Below are positions 1 to 5,200 of a DNA stretch of 17,071 bases, piece after piece. The DNA comes from Rhodobacteraceae bacterium UBA3069 (GTDB lineage Bacteria; Pseudomonadota; Alphaproteobacteria; Rhodobacterales; Rhodobacteraceae): positions 1 to 17,071 of the forward strand of contig DFBX01000084.1 of assembly GCA_002366795.1 (NCBI GenBank). The letters are read 5' to 3'. Within the stretch, counting starts at the first letter, position 1; each line of letters starts with the position of its first letter. The position numbers were made by a program, and so were the translations under genes. The notes beneath the pieces are model-generated. The model was not told the DNA's origin. It worked only from the letters and a program-made list of their open reading frames with translations, and ran no database searches.

Positions 1-1
1 C

Positions 2-118
2 ACAAAATTCAGGATAGTCCCGGATATTCGTGCAGGGCGCTATGATACGCATCTCAACTATTTGTGGCCCGATTGGATAAGGGCAAATGAACTGGAGCAG
101 ACGCCCTTTTCGATTTAG
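2..118 (+). CDS. 3' end of an unidentified protein, cut by the window edge
   Basis: Reading from base 2, 38 codons stay open and end at a TAG at 116-118. The peptide includes RAGRYDTHLNYLWPDWIRAN and ends in LEQTPFSI. Its mix of charged and aromatic residues looks like real protein rather than the Arg/Pro-rich output of an antisense frame. No family can be named from so short a tail. The structured non-coding element begins almost directly after the stop codon, and no U-tract terminator is visible there. The call rests only on composition and on the position of the stop, so a chance open frame is possible. Confidence 0.4.
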   Translation, partial: TKFRIVPDIRAGRYDTHLNYLWPDWIRANELEQTPFSI

Positions 119-368
119 GAAAGCCAATTCTAAAGATTTGGCAGCGCCCGAACCGCCCCCGTCGTGCTGAAAGCACGCCTCTGGCGTGATGCGGGCGCTT
201 CTCGCCCACCCCTCGGTTCGGGCGCTGGTCTGTCGAATATAGGTTAGTCCAAAATCCCTCGCCTCCTGCGCCACCCCTCGCTGCGGCCCGAAACTGTCCA
301 CCGGACAGTTTCCAAGACGGCCTTTGCCCCCTCGGCTCAAACGCTGCTCTGCAAATCAAAGGGCGGCC
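119..368. repeat. Structured non-coding element, probably a dispersed repeat
   Basis: This 250-base stretch between two genes is dominated by inverted repeats. A 14-bp perfect pair lies at 142-155 and 214-227 (arm CAGCGCCCGAACCG). Inside it are three small hairpins: 163-168 with 172-177, 174-179 with 183-188 (the first two overlap, so they exclude each other), and 193-197 with 203-207. Further right is a 10-bp perfect hairpin, GAAACTGTCC with GGACAGTTTC, at 290-299 and 303-312 with a three-base loop. The one long open frame across it (minus strand, 54-359) gives an Arg/Gly-rich peptide with no protein-like pattern, so I read the region as non-coding. The density of palindromes and the site between unrelated genes suit a multicopy intergenic repeat. 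Copy number cannot be judged from one window. Confidence 0.5.
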
Positions 369-629
369 CTATTCATCCCATTCCCCCATCCGCGCCTTCA
401 CGCGCTTCCACCGTACAAGGTCCGCCATCTGGCGGCGTTTGACCTCTTCCAGACTGCGCATTTCGAACTCCTCGATCAGCTCGGCCTGACGCACTGACAC
501 CACGGCGCACAGCATCCGGCCGTTGCGTGTGACCCACAGCCGTTCGCCGTTGTGGCTGACGCGGCCCAGCATGTTGTCCTTGTTCAGGCGCAGGTCGGTG
601 AGGGATACAAATCGGTTTTTCATCGGCAT
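369..629 (-). CDS. Phd/YefM-like antitoxin, orphan
   Basis: The product has 86 residues. The N-terminal half follows the Phd/YefM pattern: VSLTDLRLN (8-16), then an LGRVSHNGERLWVTRNGR stretch (21-38), then a hydrophobic strand CAVVSV (41-46). In this family that half is the DNA-binding dimer domain. The second half is a charged helix rich in Glu, Lys and Arg, ending in MGEWDE, and would be the toxin-binding tail. Phd/YefM proteins neutralise a partner toxin such as RelE or Doc and repress their own operon. Here no toxin gene lies downstream, because the next stretch is the repeat-like element at 119-368, and none lies upstream. The start may be the ATG at 629 or the one two codons later at 623; neither has a strong ribosome binding site. 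It could be a solitary regulator or the remnant of a toxin-antitoxin pair. Confidence 0.6.
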   Translation of the reverse strand: MPMKNRFVSLTDLRLNKDNMLGRVSHNGERLWVTRNGRMLCAVVSVRQAELIEEFEMRSLEEVKRRQMADLVRWKRVKARMGEWDE

Positions 630-674
630 GTCCCGATTATGAGCGGGGAGCCTTACCCTGCGGCAAAATCCTTA

Positions 675-713
675 ACGCGCCCCGCCCCCACCGTGCGGCG
701 CGGGGTGCGTTTT
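675..713 (+). terminator. Terminator-like hairpin in the divergent intergenic region
   Basis: An 11-bp stem pairs 675-685 (ACGCGCCCCGC) with 700-710 (GCGGGGTGCGT), with a single G-U wobble and a 14-base GC-rich loop. TTTT follows at 710-713. On the plus strand this has the form of a weak intrinsic terminator, but no plus-strand gene lies just upstream. It might end a short transcript or insulate the promoter at 763-804. Confidence 0.35.
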
Positions 714-762
714 CATGGATCAGACCCCTTGAGACATACGATTTCGACGATTCGGATGCCGG

Positions 763-776
763 ATGATACAGATCAA
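763..776. promoter_or_regulatory. FNR/Crp-family operator, 9 of 10 matches to TTGAT-N4-ATCAA
   Basis: The sequence ATGAT-ACAG-ATCAA differs from the FNR-type consensus TTGAT-N4-ATCAA only in the first base. In Rhodobacteraceae such boxes serve FnrL (oxygen) and the related Dnr/NnrR (nitric oxide) regulators. The centre falls at 769.5, which is 41.5 bases before the start site expected from the -10 element at 799-804. That is the classic class II activator position, and it points at the small membrane protein gene downstream. Which family member binds cannot be told from the site alone. Confidence 0.6.
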
Positions 777-798
777 GGCAGAAAGTATTCCGATTCTG

Positions 799-804
799 TA
801 ATAT
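799..804 (+). promoter_or_regulatory. -10 element TAATAT for the small membrane protein
   Basis: TAATAT, preceded by TG at 797-798, is the best -10 hexamer in this region. The predicted transcription start is near 811, leaving a leader of about 40 bases. No good -35 hexamer lies 16 to 18 bases upstream, as expected of a promoter that depends on an activator bound at 763-776. Confidence 0.45.
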
Positions 805-850
805 ATCTTTTGACGGGGACGCGCCCGTGCTGAAAGATATGAGGCTCACC

Positions 851-1036
851 ATGATGCGGCTTGCACAAATTCTGTATTCACTGATCAGCACCACGCTGGC
901 TGGATCGTTCATTATTGTAGCGTTGGTAACGGGTTACACGACGATGCAGCCCATCATCATCTCCGCTGCGGCCGGTTTCGTGGTGGCCTTGCCGGTCGCT
1001 TGGTATGTGGCCAAGGCGATCATGGTGAACGAATAG
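851..1036 (+). CDS. Small two-helix inner-membrane protein
   Basis: From the ATG at 851 the product has 61 residues. I chose this start because a GAGG motif lies 6 bases upstream and the reading frame before it is not hydrophobic. An in-frame GTG at 827 would add eight residues. Two hydrophobic segments, about residues 5-28 and 34-56, are joined by a short GYTTMQP turn, and the C-terminus is short (KAIMVNE). This predicts a helical hairpin in the membrane. From memory, similar short proteins in Rhodobacteraceae have been labelled CTP synthetase, apparently by transfer from a neighbouring pyrG; nothing in this peptide resembles PyrG. No function can be assigned. The FNR-type box upstream suggests raised expression under low oxygen or nitric oxide. 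A strong terminator follows. Confidence 0.75.
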   Translation: MMRLAQILYSLISTTLAGSFIIVALVTGYTTMQPIIISAAAGFVVALPVAWYVAKAIMVNE

Positions 1037-1064
1037 AATCCCGCGGCCCTCCGGGCCAAGGGTA

Positions 1065-1125
1065 GGACGGTGGCGGTACGAGGGAGGGGTCCCCGTTGGG
1101 GCCGCCGCCGTCCAATTATTTATTT
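1065..1125 (+). terminator. Rho-independent terminator after the small membrane protein
   Basis: A 12-bp stem, GGACGGTGGCGG (1065-1076) with CCGCCGCCGTCC (1102-1113), has one G-U pair. It is followed by the AT-rich run AATTATTTATTT. The loop holds a second small palindrome (GGGG-T-CCCC, 1086-1094). A further short hairpin, GGCCC-TCC-GGGCC, sits at 1045-1057, just after the stop codon. The hydrolase gene on the other strand ends at 1130 and may share the stem, but it lacks a U-tract on that side. Confidence 0.75.
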
Positions 1126-1129
1126 GGTA

Positions 1130-1900
1130 TCAGTCGGTTAGGTCAAGGTATCCGCGCGTAGCGGCCTCGAACTCGCGCGGCTTTTCCGCATGCAGCCAAT
1201 GCCCCGTTCCTGGGATTGATGCGAACCGTGCATTCGGGAAAAGCCTTTTGATTTCAATGCGGTGGCTGCGGTCCACATAGGTGGAATCGCCCCCCGACAG
1301 GAACAGCGTGTCTCCTTGGAACTGCCCCTGCATATCGGGAAAGCCGACGATTTTCGGCATTTCCCGTTCCAGAACGTCAAGGTTTAGAACCCATTTTTTC
1401 TGTTTTACATCAAGGGATTGCGTGAAGAAAGAGATCAGGGTTTTCTCGTCTATGACGCGGGCCAACTGCTCTTCCGCATCCGACCGCCGCTCGACCTTGT
1501 TCAGGTCCACCGACCGCATCGCCGCGATGTTGCCCAGCTGTCCTTCGCCATGCCCATAATCGACAGGTGAAATATCCACGATTATCAATCGGTTGACCAG
1601 TTCGGGGCGGGTCAGCGCCAGCACCATCGCGGCCTTGCCGCCCATGGAGTGGCCCATGACATCCATCGGCTTGCCATGCGCCTGGATCACCTCGGCGAGA
1701 TCGGCGGCCATGTCGTGGTAAGAATGCGTGTCAAACCAAGGGCTTGCGCCATGGTTGCGCATGTCTACGGCAATCACCTGCCGTTCGTCAGACAAACGTT
1801 TCGCGATCACGCCCCAGTTCCGGGCCGATCCATAAAGCCCGTGAACGATCAAAAGGGCAGGTTTATCAGTGGCTTGGCCATGTTCGATCTGTGTCAGCAT
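1130..1900 (-). CDS. Alpha/beta-fold hydrolase (YbfF-type esterase)
   Basis: The product has 256 residues, the normal size for the family. The fold is clear. An oxyanion-hole HG sits in LLIVHGLYGSARNW (residues 16-29). The nucleophile elbow is GHSMGG, with Ser85. The acid is likely Asp205 in LSGGDSTYVD, and the base is His234 in GTGHWLHAEKP. The run HGLYGSARNW and the DMRNHG motif (46-51) are typical of YbfF-like esterases, which hydrolyse short acyl esters or thioesters in the cytoplasm; the true substrate is unknown. No signal peptide is seen. The start codon lacks a Shine-Dalgarno sequence, and a possible -10 lies only about 12 bases before it, so the mRNA may be leaderless. It is divergent from the gene at 1991. 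Confidence 0.85.
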   Translation of the reverse strand: MLTQIEHGQATDKPALLIVHGLYGSARNWGVIAKRLSDERQVIAVDMRNHGASPWFDTHSYHDMAADLAEVIQAHGKPMDVMGHSMGGKAAMVLALTRPELVNRLIIVDISPVDYGHGEGQLGNIAAMRSVDLNKVERRSDAEEQLARVIDEKTLISFFTQSLDVKQKKWVLNLDVLEREMPKIVGFPDMQGQFQGDTLFLSGGDSTYVDRSHRIEIKRLFPNARFASIPGTGHWLHAEKPREFEAATRGYLDLTD

Positions 1901-1906
1901 AGGCTA

Positions 1907-1935
1907 TTGCTAGCCCGCTTTACCGGTCTTGACCA
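1907..1935 (-). promoter_or_regulatory. Possible promoter of the hydrolase gene
   Basis: Read on the minus strand, TGGTCA (1930-1935) is followed after 17 bases by TAGCAA (1907-1912). The A of the start codon is at 1900, seven bases past the -10, so transcription could begin at or next to the ATG. Each hexamer matches the sigma-70 consensus only in part. Confidence 0.3.
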
Positions 1936-1990
1936 GAGCCATTGAACCCCGTGATGTCCGCCGCTAGGCTGTGGGTGGAGGCGCAACGCT

Positions 1991-2362
1991 TTGATCAACC
2001 ACGCAGAAATCGATACCATGGCCGCGTCGCTGTCCCAGGCCTTGGACGAGAAACTGGGACTGCGGCACGGCACCTTGGCGCGGCGCGCTCAAAAGGCCGG
2101 AAGGCGCTTGCCCAAGCGGGTGCGCAGGCAGATCCTCGACATTGCAGAGGCGCAAAAGATCGCGGGAAACCAACATCTTGCGCGACAGCTGGATGGGGAT
2201 GCCCTGCGTACATCCCATACCAAGGCAATGGCCCATCTGAAGAGCATCGACCCGCGTGACCGGCGCATCGGTGCGATCCTTGGAAGCGCTGGCGGGCTGG
2301 TATTCAACCTGATCCTTCTGGTACTGGCTTTGGCCGTGATATGGGCCGTGGCGCAAAGGTAA
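1991..2362 (+). CDS. Small protein with a C-terminal membrane anchor
   Basis: The product has 123 residues from a TTG start with GGAGG at 1977-1981 and a 9-base spacing. The next in-frame ATG, at 2018, has no ribosome binding site. Residues 1-93 are helical and very basic in the middle (ARRAQKAGRRLPKRVRRQ, 30-47), so they should stay in the cytoplasm. A long hydrophobic stretch at about 94-120 (IGAILGSAGGLVFNLILLVL and following) forms a single C-terminal transmembrane helix. I do not recognise a domain. The layout, a basic soluble helix bundle on a tail anchor, could allow contact with nucleic acid or acidic lipids, but that is a guess. A weak promoter, TTGAAC-N16-TAGGCT, lies at 1943-1970. 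Confidence 0.7.
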   Translation: MINHAEIDTMAASLSQALDEKLGLRHGTLARRAQKAGRRLPKRVRRQILDIAEAQKIAGNQHLARQLDGDALRTSHTKAMAHLKSIDPRDRRIGAILGSAGGLVFNLILLVLALAVIWAVAQR

Positions 2363-2364
2363 GG

Positions 2365-2457
2365 CGGATCGGACATGGCGGCCGCGCGGGCTGGGGTGGG
2401 GGCTTCGGTTCCTCGTTTCTGAAGAGCAGCGCGCGACCTCGGTCCATGTCCGAACCG
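2365..2457. other. Long imperfect hairpin: candidate structured RNA or repeat unit
   Basis: Just past the stop codon of the preceding gene, 2365-2378 pairs with 2444-2457 over 14 positions with one A-A mismatch (core CGGACATGG and CCATGTCCG). Inside this, 2380-2388 pairs with 2430-2438 with one mismatch, and CTTC at 2403-2406 can pair with GAAG at 2421-2424. The top is G-rich on the plus strand. No U-tract follows on either side, so it is not an ordinary intrinsic terminator. It may be a small RNA, an mRNA 3' end structure or a copy of a dispersed palindromic element. Strand and function are unknown. Confidence 0.45.
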
Positions 2458-2502
2458 TAAAGCAAAGATGAACGCCAAACCTTACCCCTGACTTGAGCCG
2501 CC

Positions 2503-2539
2503 AAAGAAAAACGCCGCCGCGAATAAATCGCAGCGGCGT
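2503..2539 (-). terminator. Rho-independent terminator of glyA
   Basis: Read on the minus strand, a 12-bp stem (ACGCCGCTGCGA with TCGCGGCGGCGT, one T-G pair) closes a five-base loop and is followed by TTTTTCTTT. It starts 21 bases past the glyA stop codon. Confidence 0.85.
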
Positions 2540-2560
2540 CAAATGTTTGGATGTCCCGAA

Positions 2561-3844
2561 TTACAGGTTCGGATACATTGGGAAGCGTTTGCACAGCGCC
2601 TCGACCTCGGCTTTCACGCGGGCCTCGACATCACTGTTGCCGTCTTCGCCATTGGCGGCAAGCCCGTCCACGACCTCGACAATCCAGTCCGCGATCTGGC
2701 GGAACTCTGCCTCGCCGAACCCGCGGGTGGTGCCGGCGGGGGTGCCAAGACGCACGCCCGAGGTGACCATCGGTTTTTCCGGGTCAAACGGGATGCCGTT
2801 CTTGTTACAGGTGATATGCGCGCGGCCCAGTGCCTTTTCGGTGGCATTGCCTTTGACGCCCTTGGGGCGCAGGTCGACCAGCATCACATGAGTGTCGGTG
2901 CCGCCGGTTACCATGTCCAGACCGCCCTTCATCAGCTGGTCGGCCAGGGCCACGGCATTGGCGCGCACCTGCTTTTGGTAGTCCTTGAACTCGGGGCGCA
3001 GTGCCTCGCCAAATGCCACGGCCTTGGCTGCGATGACATGCATCAACGGGCCACCCTGAATGCCGGGGAAGATCGCGGAATTGACCTTTTTTGCGATTTC
3101 TTCGTTGTTGGTTAGGATCATGCCGCCGCGCGGGCCGCGCAGGGTCTTGTGCGTGGTCGTGGTGGCCACATCGGCATAGGGGAAGGGCGAGGGATGCTCG
3201 CCCGCGGCGACCAGACCTGCAAAGTGCGCCATGTCCACCATCAGGTAAGCGCCCACGCTATCGGCAATCTCGCGGAACTTGGCAAAGTCGATCTGGCGCG
3301 GGATGGCCGAACCGCCCGCGATGATCAGCTTGGGCTGGTGTTCTTGCGCAAGGGCCGCGACCTGATCGTAATCCAGCAGGCTGTCCTGTTGGCGCACGCC
3401 ATATTGCACGGCGTTGAACCACTTGCCCGACTGGTTCGGCTTGGCGCCGTGGGTCAGGTGGCCGCCCGCATCCAGCGACATGCCCAGAATGGTGTCGCCG
3501 GGTTTGATCAGCGCGGTAAACACACCTTGGTTTGCCTGAGAGCCGGAGTTGGGCTGCACGTTGGCGAACTCACAGCCGAATAGCTGCTTGGCGCGGTCGA
3601 TGGCCAGGTTCTCGGCCACGTCGACATATTGGCACCCGCCGTAATAGCGGCGTCCGGGGTAGCCCTCGGCGTATTTGTTGGTCATGATGGAGCCTTGCGC
3701 CTCCATCACTGCGGCCGAGACGATGTTCTCGGACGCGATCAATTCGATCTCGTGACGCTGGCGGCCAAGCTCGTCGGTGATCGACTTGAACAGCTCGGGG
3801 TCGCGGGAGGAGAGGGATTCGGTAAAGAAACCTGTGTCGGCCAT
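2561..3844 (-). CDS. glyA: Serine hydroxymethyltransferase
   Basis: The product has 427 residues, about ten more than E. coli GlyA. This PLP enzyme interconverts serine plus tetrahydrofolate with glycine plus 5,10-methylene-THF, the main entry of one-carbon units for purine, thymidylate and methionine synthesis. The PLP lysine is Lys233 in ATTTTHKTLRGPRGG. The cofactor-binding Asp204 and the ring-stacking motif are in LMVDMAHFAGL (201-211). The family signatures NKYAEGYPGRRYYGG (56-70) and NVQPNSGSQAN (95-105) are intact. The start has GAGGA six bases upstream. The gene stands alone: its own terminator follows, and nadK diverges from it across about 210 bases. I found no riboswitch in that gap. 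Confidence 0.97.
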   Translation of the reverse strand: MADTGFFTESLSSRDPELFKSITDELGRQRHEIELIASENIVSAAVMEAQGSIMTNKYAEGYPGRRYYGGCQYVDVAENLAIDRAKQLFGCEFANVQPNSGSQANQGVFTALIKPGDTILGMSLDAGGHLTHGAKPNQSGKWFNAVQYGVRQQDSLLDYDQVAALAQEHQPKLIIAGGSAIPRQIDFAKFREIADSVGAYLMVDMAHFAGLVAAGEHPSPFPYADVATTTTHKTLRGPRGGMILTNNEEIAKKVNSAIFPGIQGGPLMHVIAAKAVAFGEALRPEFKDYQKQVRANAVALADQLMKGGLDMVTGGTDTHVMLVDLRPKGVKGNATEKALGRAHITCNKNGIPFDPEKPMVTSGVRLGTPAGTTRGFGEAEFRQIADWIVEVVDGLAANGEDGNSDVEARVKAEVEALCKRFPMYPNL

Positions 3845-4054
3845 TTGGTCCTCGTCAGTCAGGATTGCGTTGCCGCTGATCTAAGGGAAAACCGCCCTAG
3901 GGGAAAGGGTCGAAAGCGCCACATCCGGCCCCCGTTGCGTCATGTGGTGCGGCGGGGGTGGCCTAAGGGGGCAAGTTGTGCTTCCATCCGCGACGCGCGG
4001 GGCCTATCGGAAACCCACGTAGATTATCGGAGCCCGCCGTCCCATGAGCCGGAA

Positions 4055-4816
4055 ATGACTATGAAAATTGCCTTTACCGCCAGCAATGCCGCCGTCGCGC
4101 AGACAGCGCGCGCCGTTCTGGTGGGCCGATACGGTGACGCGCCTGAGGATAAGGCACACGTGATCGTGGCGCTTGGCGGTGACGGATTCATGCTGCAAAC
4201 CATGCACCGCACCCAGCATCTGGATATTCCCACCTACGGGATGAACCGCGGCACGGTGGGTTTCCTGATGAACGCATATTCGGAAAGCGGACTGATCAAG
4301 CGGCTTGAGGCCGCCGAGGAGGAGGTCATCAACCCCCTGTCGATGCGCGCCACAGACACGTGTGGTGCCGTCCACGAGGCGCTTGCCATCAACGAGGTGT
4401 CTTTGCTGCGCCAAGGCCCGCAAGCCGCCAAGCTGAAGATCACGGTGGATGGCCGCCTGCGGCTGGAGGAGCTTGTCTGCGACGGGGCGCTGGTGTCCAC
4501 CCCCGCCGGATCGACCGCCTATAACTATTCCGCGCACGGCCCGATCCTTCCGATCGGGTCCGACGTGCTGGCCCTGACCGCGATTGCCCCCTTTCGCCCC
4601 CGACGCTGGCGCGGGGCGCTGTTGCCAAAAACCGCGCAGGTGCGGTTCGACGTGCAAGAGCCGGAAAAACGCCCCGTGATGGCCGATGCCGACAGCCGGT
4701 CATTCCGCGACGTGGTCAGCGTTGAAATTCGGTCTGAACCTGGCATCCGTCACCGTATCCTGTTCGACCCCGGTCACGGGCTGGAAGAGCGTCTGATCCG
4801 CGAGCAGTTCGTCTGA
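4055..4816 (+). CDS. nadK: NAD kinase
   Basis: The enzyme phosphorylates NAD to NADP with ATP or polyphosphate in the cytoplasm. The 253-residue product is shorter than E. coli NadK (292) because it lacks an N-terminal extension, in line with my recollection of short alphaproteobacterial forms. The diagnostic GGDG is at residues 41-44 (VALGGDGFML). An INEVSLLR segment (112-119) supplies the Asn-Glu pair. The glycine-rich TPAGSTAYNYSAHGPI lies at 149-164, and the C-terminal strand motif VMADADSRS is at 208-216. The frame stays open well upstream of the gene, but protein-like sequence begins only at MTMKIAFTAS. ATG 4055 is preferred over the in-frame ATG at 4061. The gene appears monocistronic, and csbD downstream has its own promoter. 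Confidence 0.95.
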   Translation: MTMKIAFTASNAAVAQTARAVLVGRYGDAPEDKAHVIVALGGDGFMLQTMHRTQHLDIPTYGMNRGTVGFLMNAYSESGLIKRLEAAEEEVINPLSMRATDTCGAVHEALAINEVSLLRQGPQAAKLKITVDGRLRLEELVCDGALVSTPAGSTAYNYSAHGPILPIGSDVLALTAIAPFRPRRWRGALLPKTAQVRFDVQEPEKRPVMADADSRSFRDVVSVEIRSEPGIRHRILFDPGHGLEERLIREQFV

Positions 4817-4833
4817 TTTCTTTCGCGGCGTCC

Positions 4834-4858
4834 GGAACCATTCTGCTCTGCAATCGTT
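4834..4858 (+). promoter_or_regulatory. EcfG-type general stress promoter of csbD
   Basis: GGAAC (4834-4838), 16 bases, then CGTT (4855-4858) matches the alphaproteobacterial EcfG consensus, GGAAC about 16-17 bases before CGTT. EcfG, with PhyR and NepR, runs the general stress response. The site lies 56 bases before the csbD start and just after the nadK stop, facing csbD, a typical stress gene. Motif, spacing, place and target all agree. Confidence 0.65.
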
Positions 4859-4861
4859 GAC

Positions 4862-4892
4862 CCAGTGAGGCCCGCTTGGTGGCGGGCACTGG
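4862..4892 (+). other. Bulged hairpin in the csbD leader
   Basis: CCAGT (4862-4866) pairs with ACTGG (4888-4892), and GCCCGC (4870-4875) pairs with GCGGGC (4882-4887), leaving a three-base GAG bulge and a six-base loop. No U-tract follows. It would sit at the very 5' end of an mRNA started from the EcfG-type promoter, ten bases before the ribosome binding site, so an mRNA-stabilising role is more likely than termination. Confidence 0.4.
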
Positions 4893-4914
4893 ACACAAGA
4901 CGGAGGGAATTGCG

Positions 4915-5117
4915 ATGGACTGGAACATTATCGTAGGCAAATGGAAGCAACTCAAAGGCTCTGCGCAAGAGCAATGGGGTAAGTTGACCGATACGATCTG
5001 GATCAGGCCGCGGGCAACCGTGAGCAGCTGATCGGCAAGATCCAGGAACGCTATGGAATTGCCAAGGACGAGGCCGAAAAGCAGGTGGACCAATTCGCCA
5101 GCAACCACGCCGGCTGA
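4915..5117 (+). pseudogene. csbD: CsbD-family stress protein, broken by a one-base deletion
   Basis: The ATG at 4915 has GGAGGG seven bases upstream. The first 26 codons read MDWNIIVGKWKQLKGSAQEQ and then WGKLTD, a textbook CsbD N-terminus. After position 4992 the frame is off by one: the original frame reaches TGA at 5029-5031 after 38 codons. The +2 frame continues with DLDQAAGNREQLIGKIQERY, then GIAKDEAEKQVDQFASNHAG, to a TGA at 5115-5117. Restoring one base (a GAC codon after GAT) would give a normal 67-residue protein. CsbD proteins are small, hydrophilic and stress-induced, with no known enzyme activity. Everything but the one base is intact, including promoter, ribosome binding site and downstream codons, so either the mutation is recent or it is a sequencing error. 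No slippery heptamer suggests programmed frameshifting. Confidence 0.85.
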
Positions 5118-5145
5118 TCGGGTCGGCACAAACCCGCAAGACATG

Positions 5146-5178
5146 AAAAAGGCCCCGGCGCATTTCCTGTCGGGGCCT
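5146..5178 (-). terminator. Rho-independent terminator of prpE
   Basis: On the minus strand AGGCCCCG (5171-5178) pairs perfectly with CGGGGCCT (5150-5157), and TTTTT follows (5146-5150). It starts 22 bases past the prpE stop codon. The same hairpin may also stop transcripts from csbD on the plus strand, but it lacks a U-tract there. Confidence 0.85.
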
Positions 5179-5200
5179 CTTACGTTGGTATTACAGGGGC

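Noticed and set aside
54..359. A 101-codon minus-strand frame over the left intergenic element
   Set aside because: It runs through several perfect hairpins and gives an Arg/Gly-rich peptide; a structured non-coding element explains the sequence better.
637..912. A 91-codon minus-strand frame upstream of the antitoxin
   Set aside because: It crosses the FNR-type promoter and overlaps the well-supported small membrane protein on the other strand; no domain is seen.
3629..4054. An N-terminal extension of NAD kinase
   Set aside because: The frame is open, but the extra 142 codons overlap glyA in antisense and lack protein-like sequence; the family start is MTMKIAF at 4055.
3845..4054. A glycine riboswitch or other leader element before glyA
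   Set aside because: No paired-aptamer pattern was found; only a short CCCTAGGG palindrome (3895-3902) and GC-rich runs are visible.
4975..5035. Programmed ribosomal frameshifting in csbD
   Set aside because: No slippery heptamer or downstream pseudoknot is evident at the shift point; a plain one-base deletion or sequencing error is simpler.
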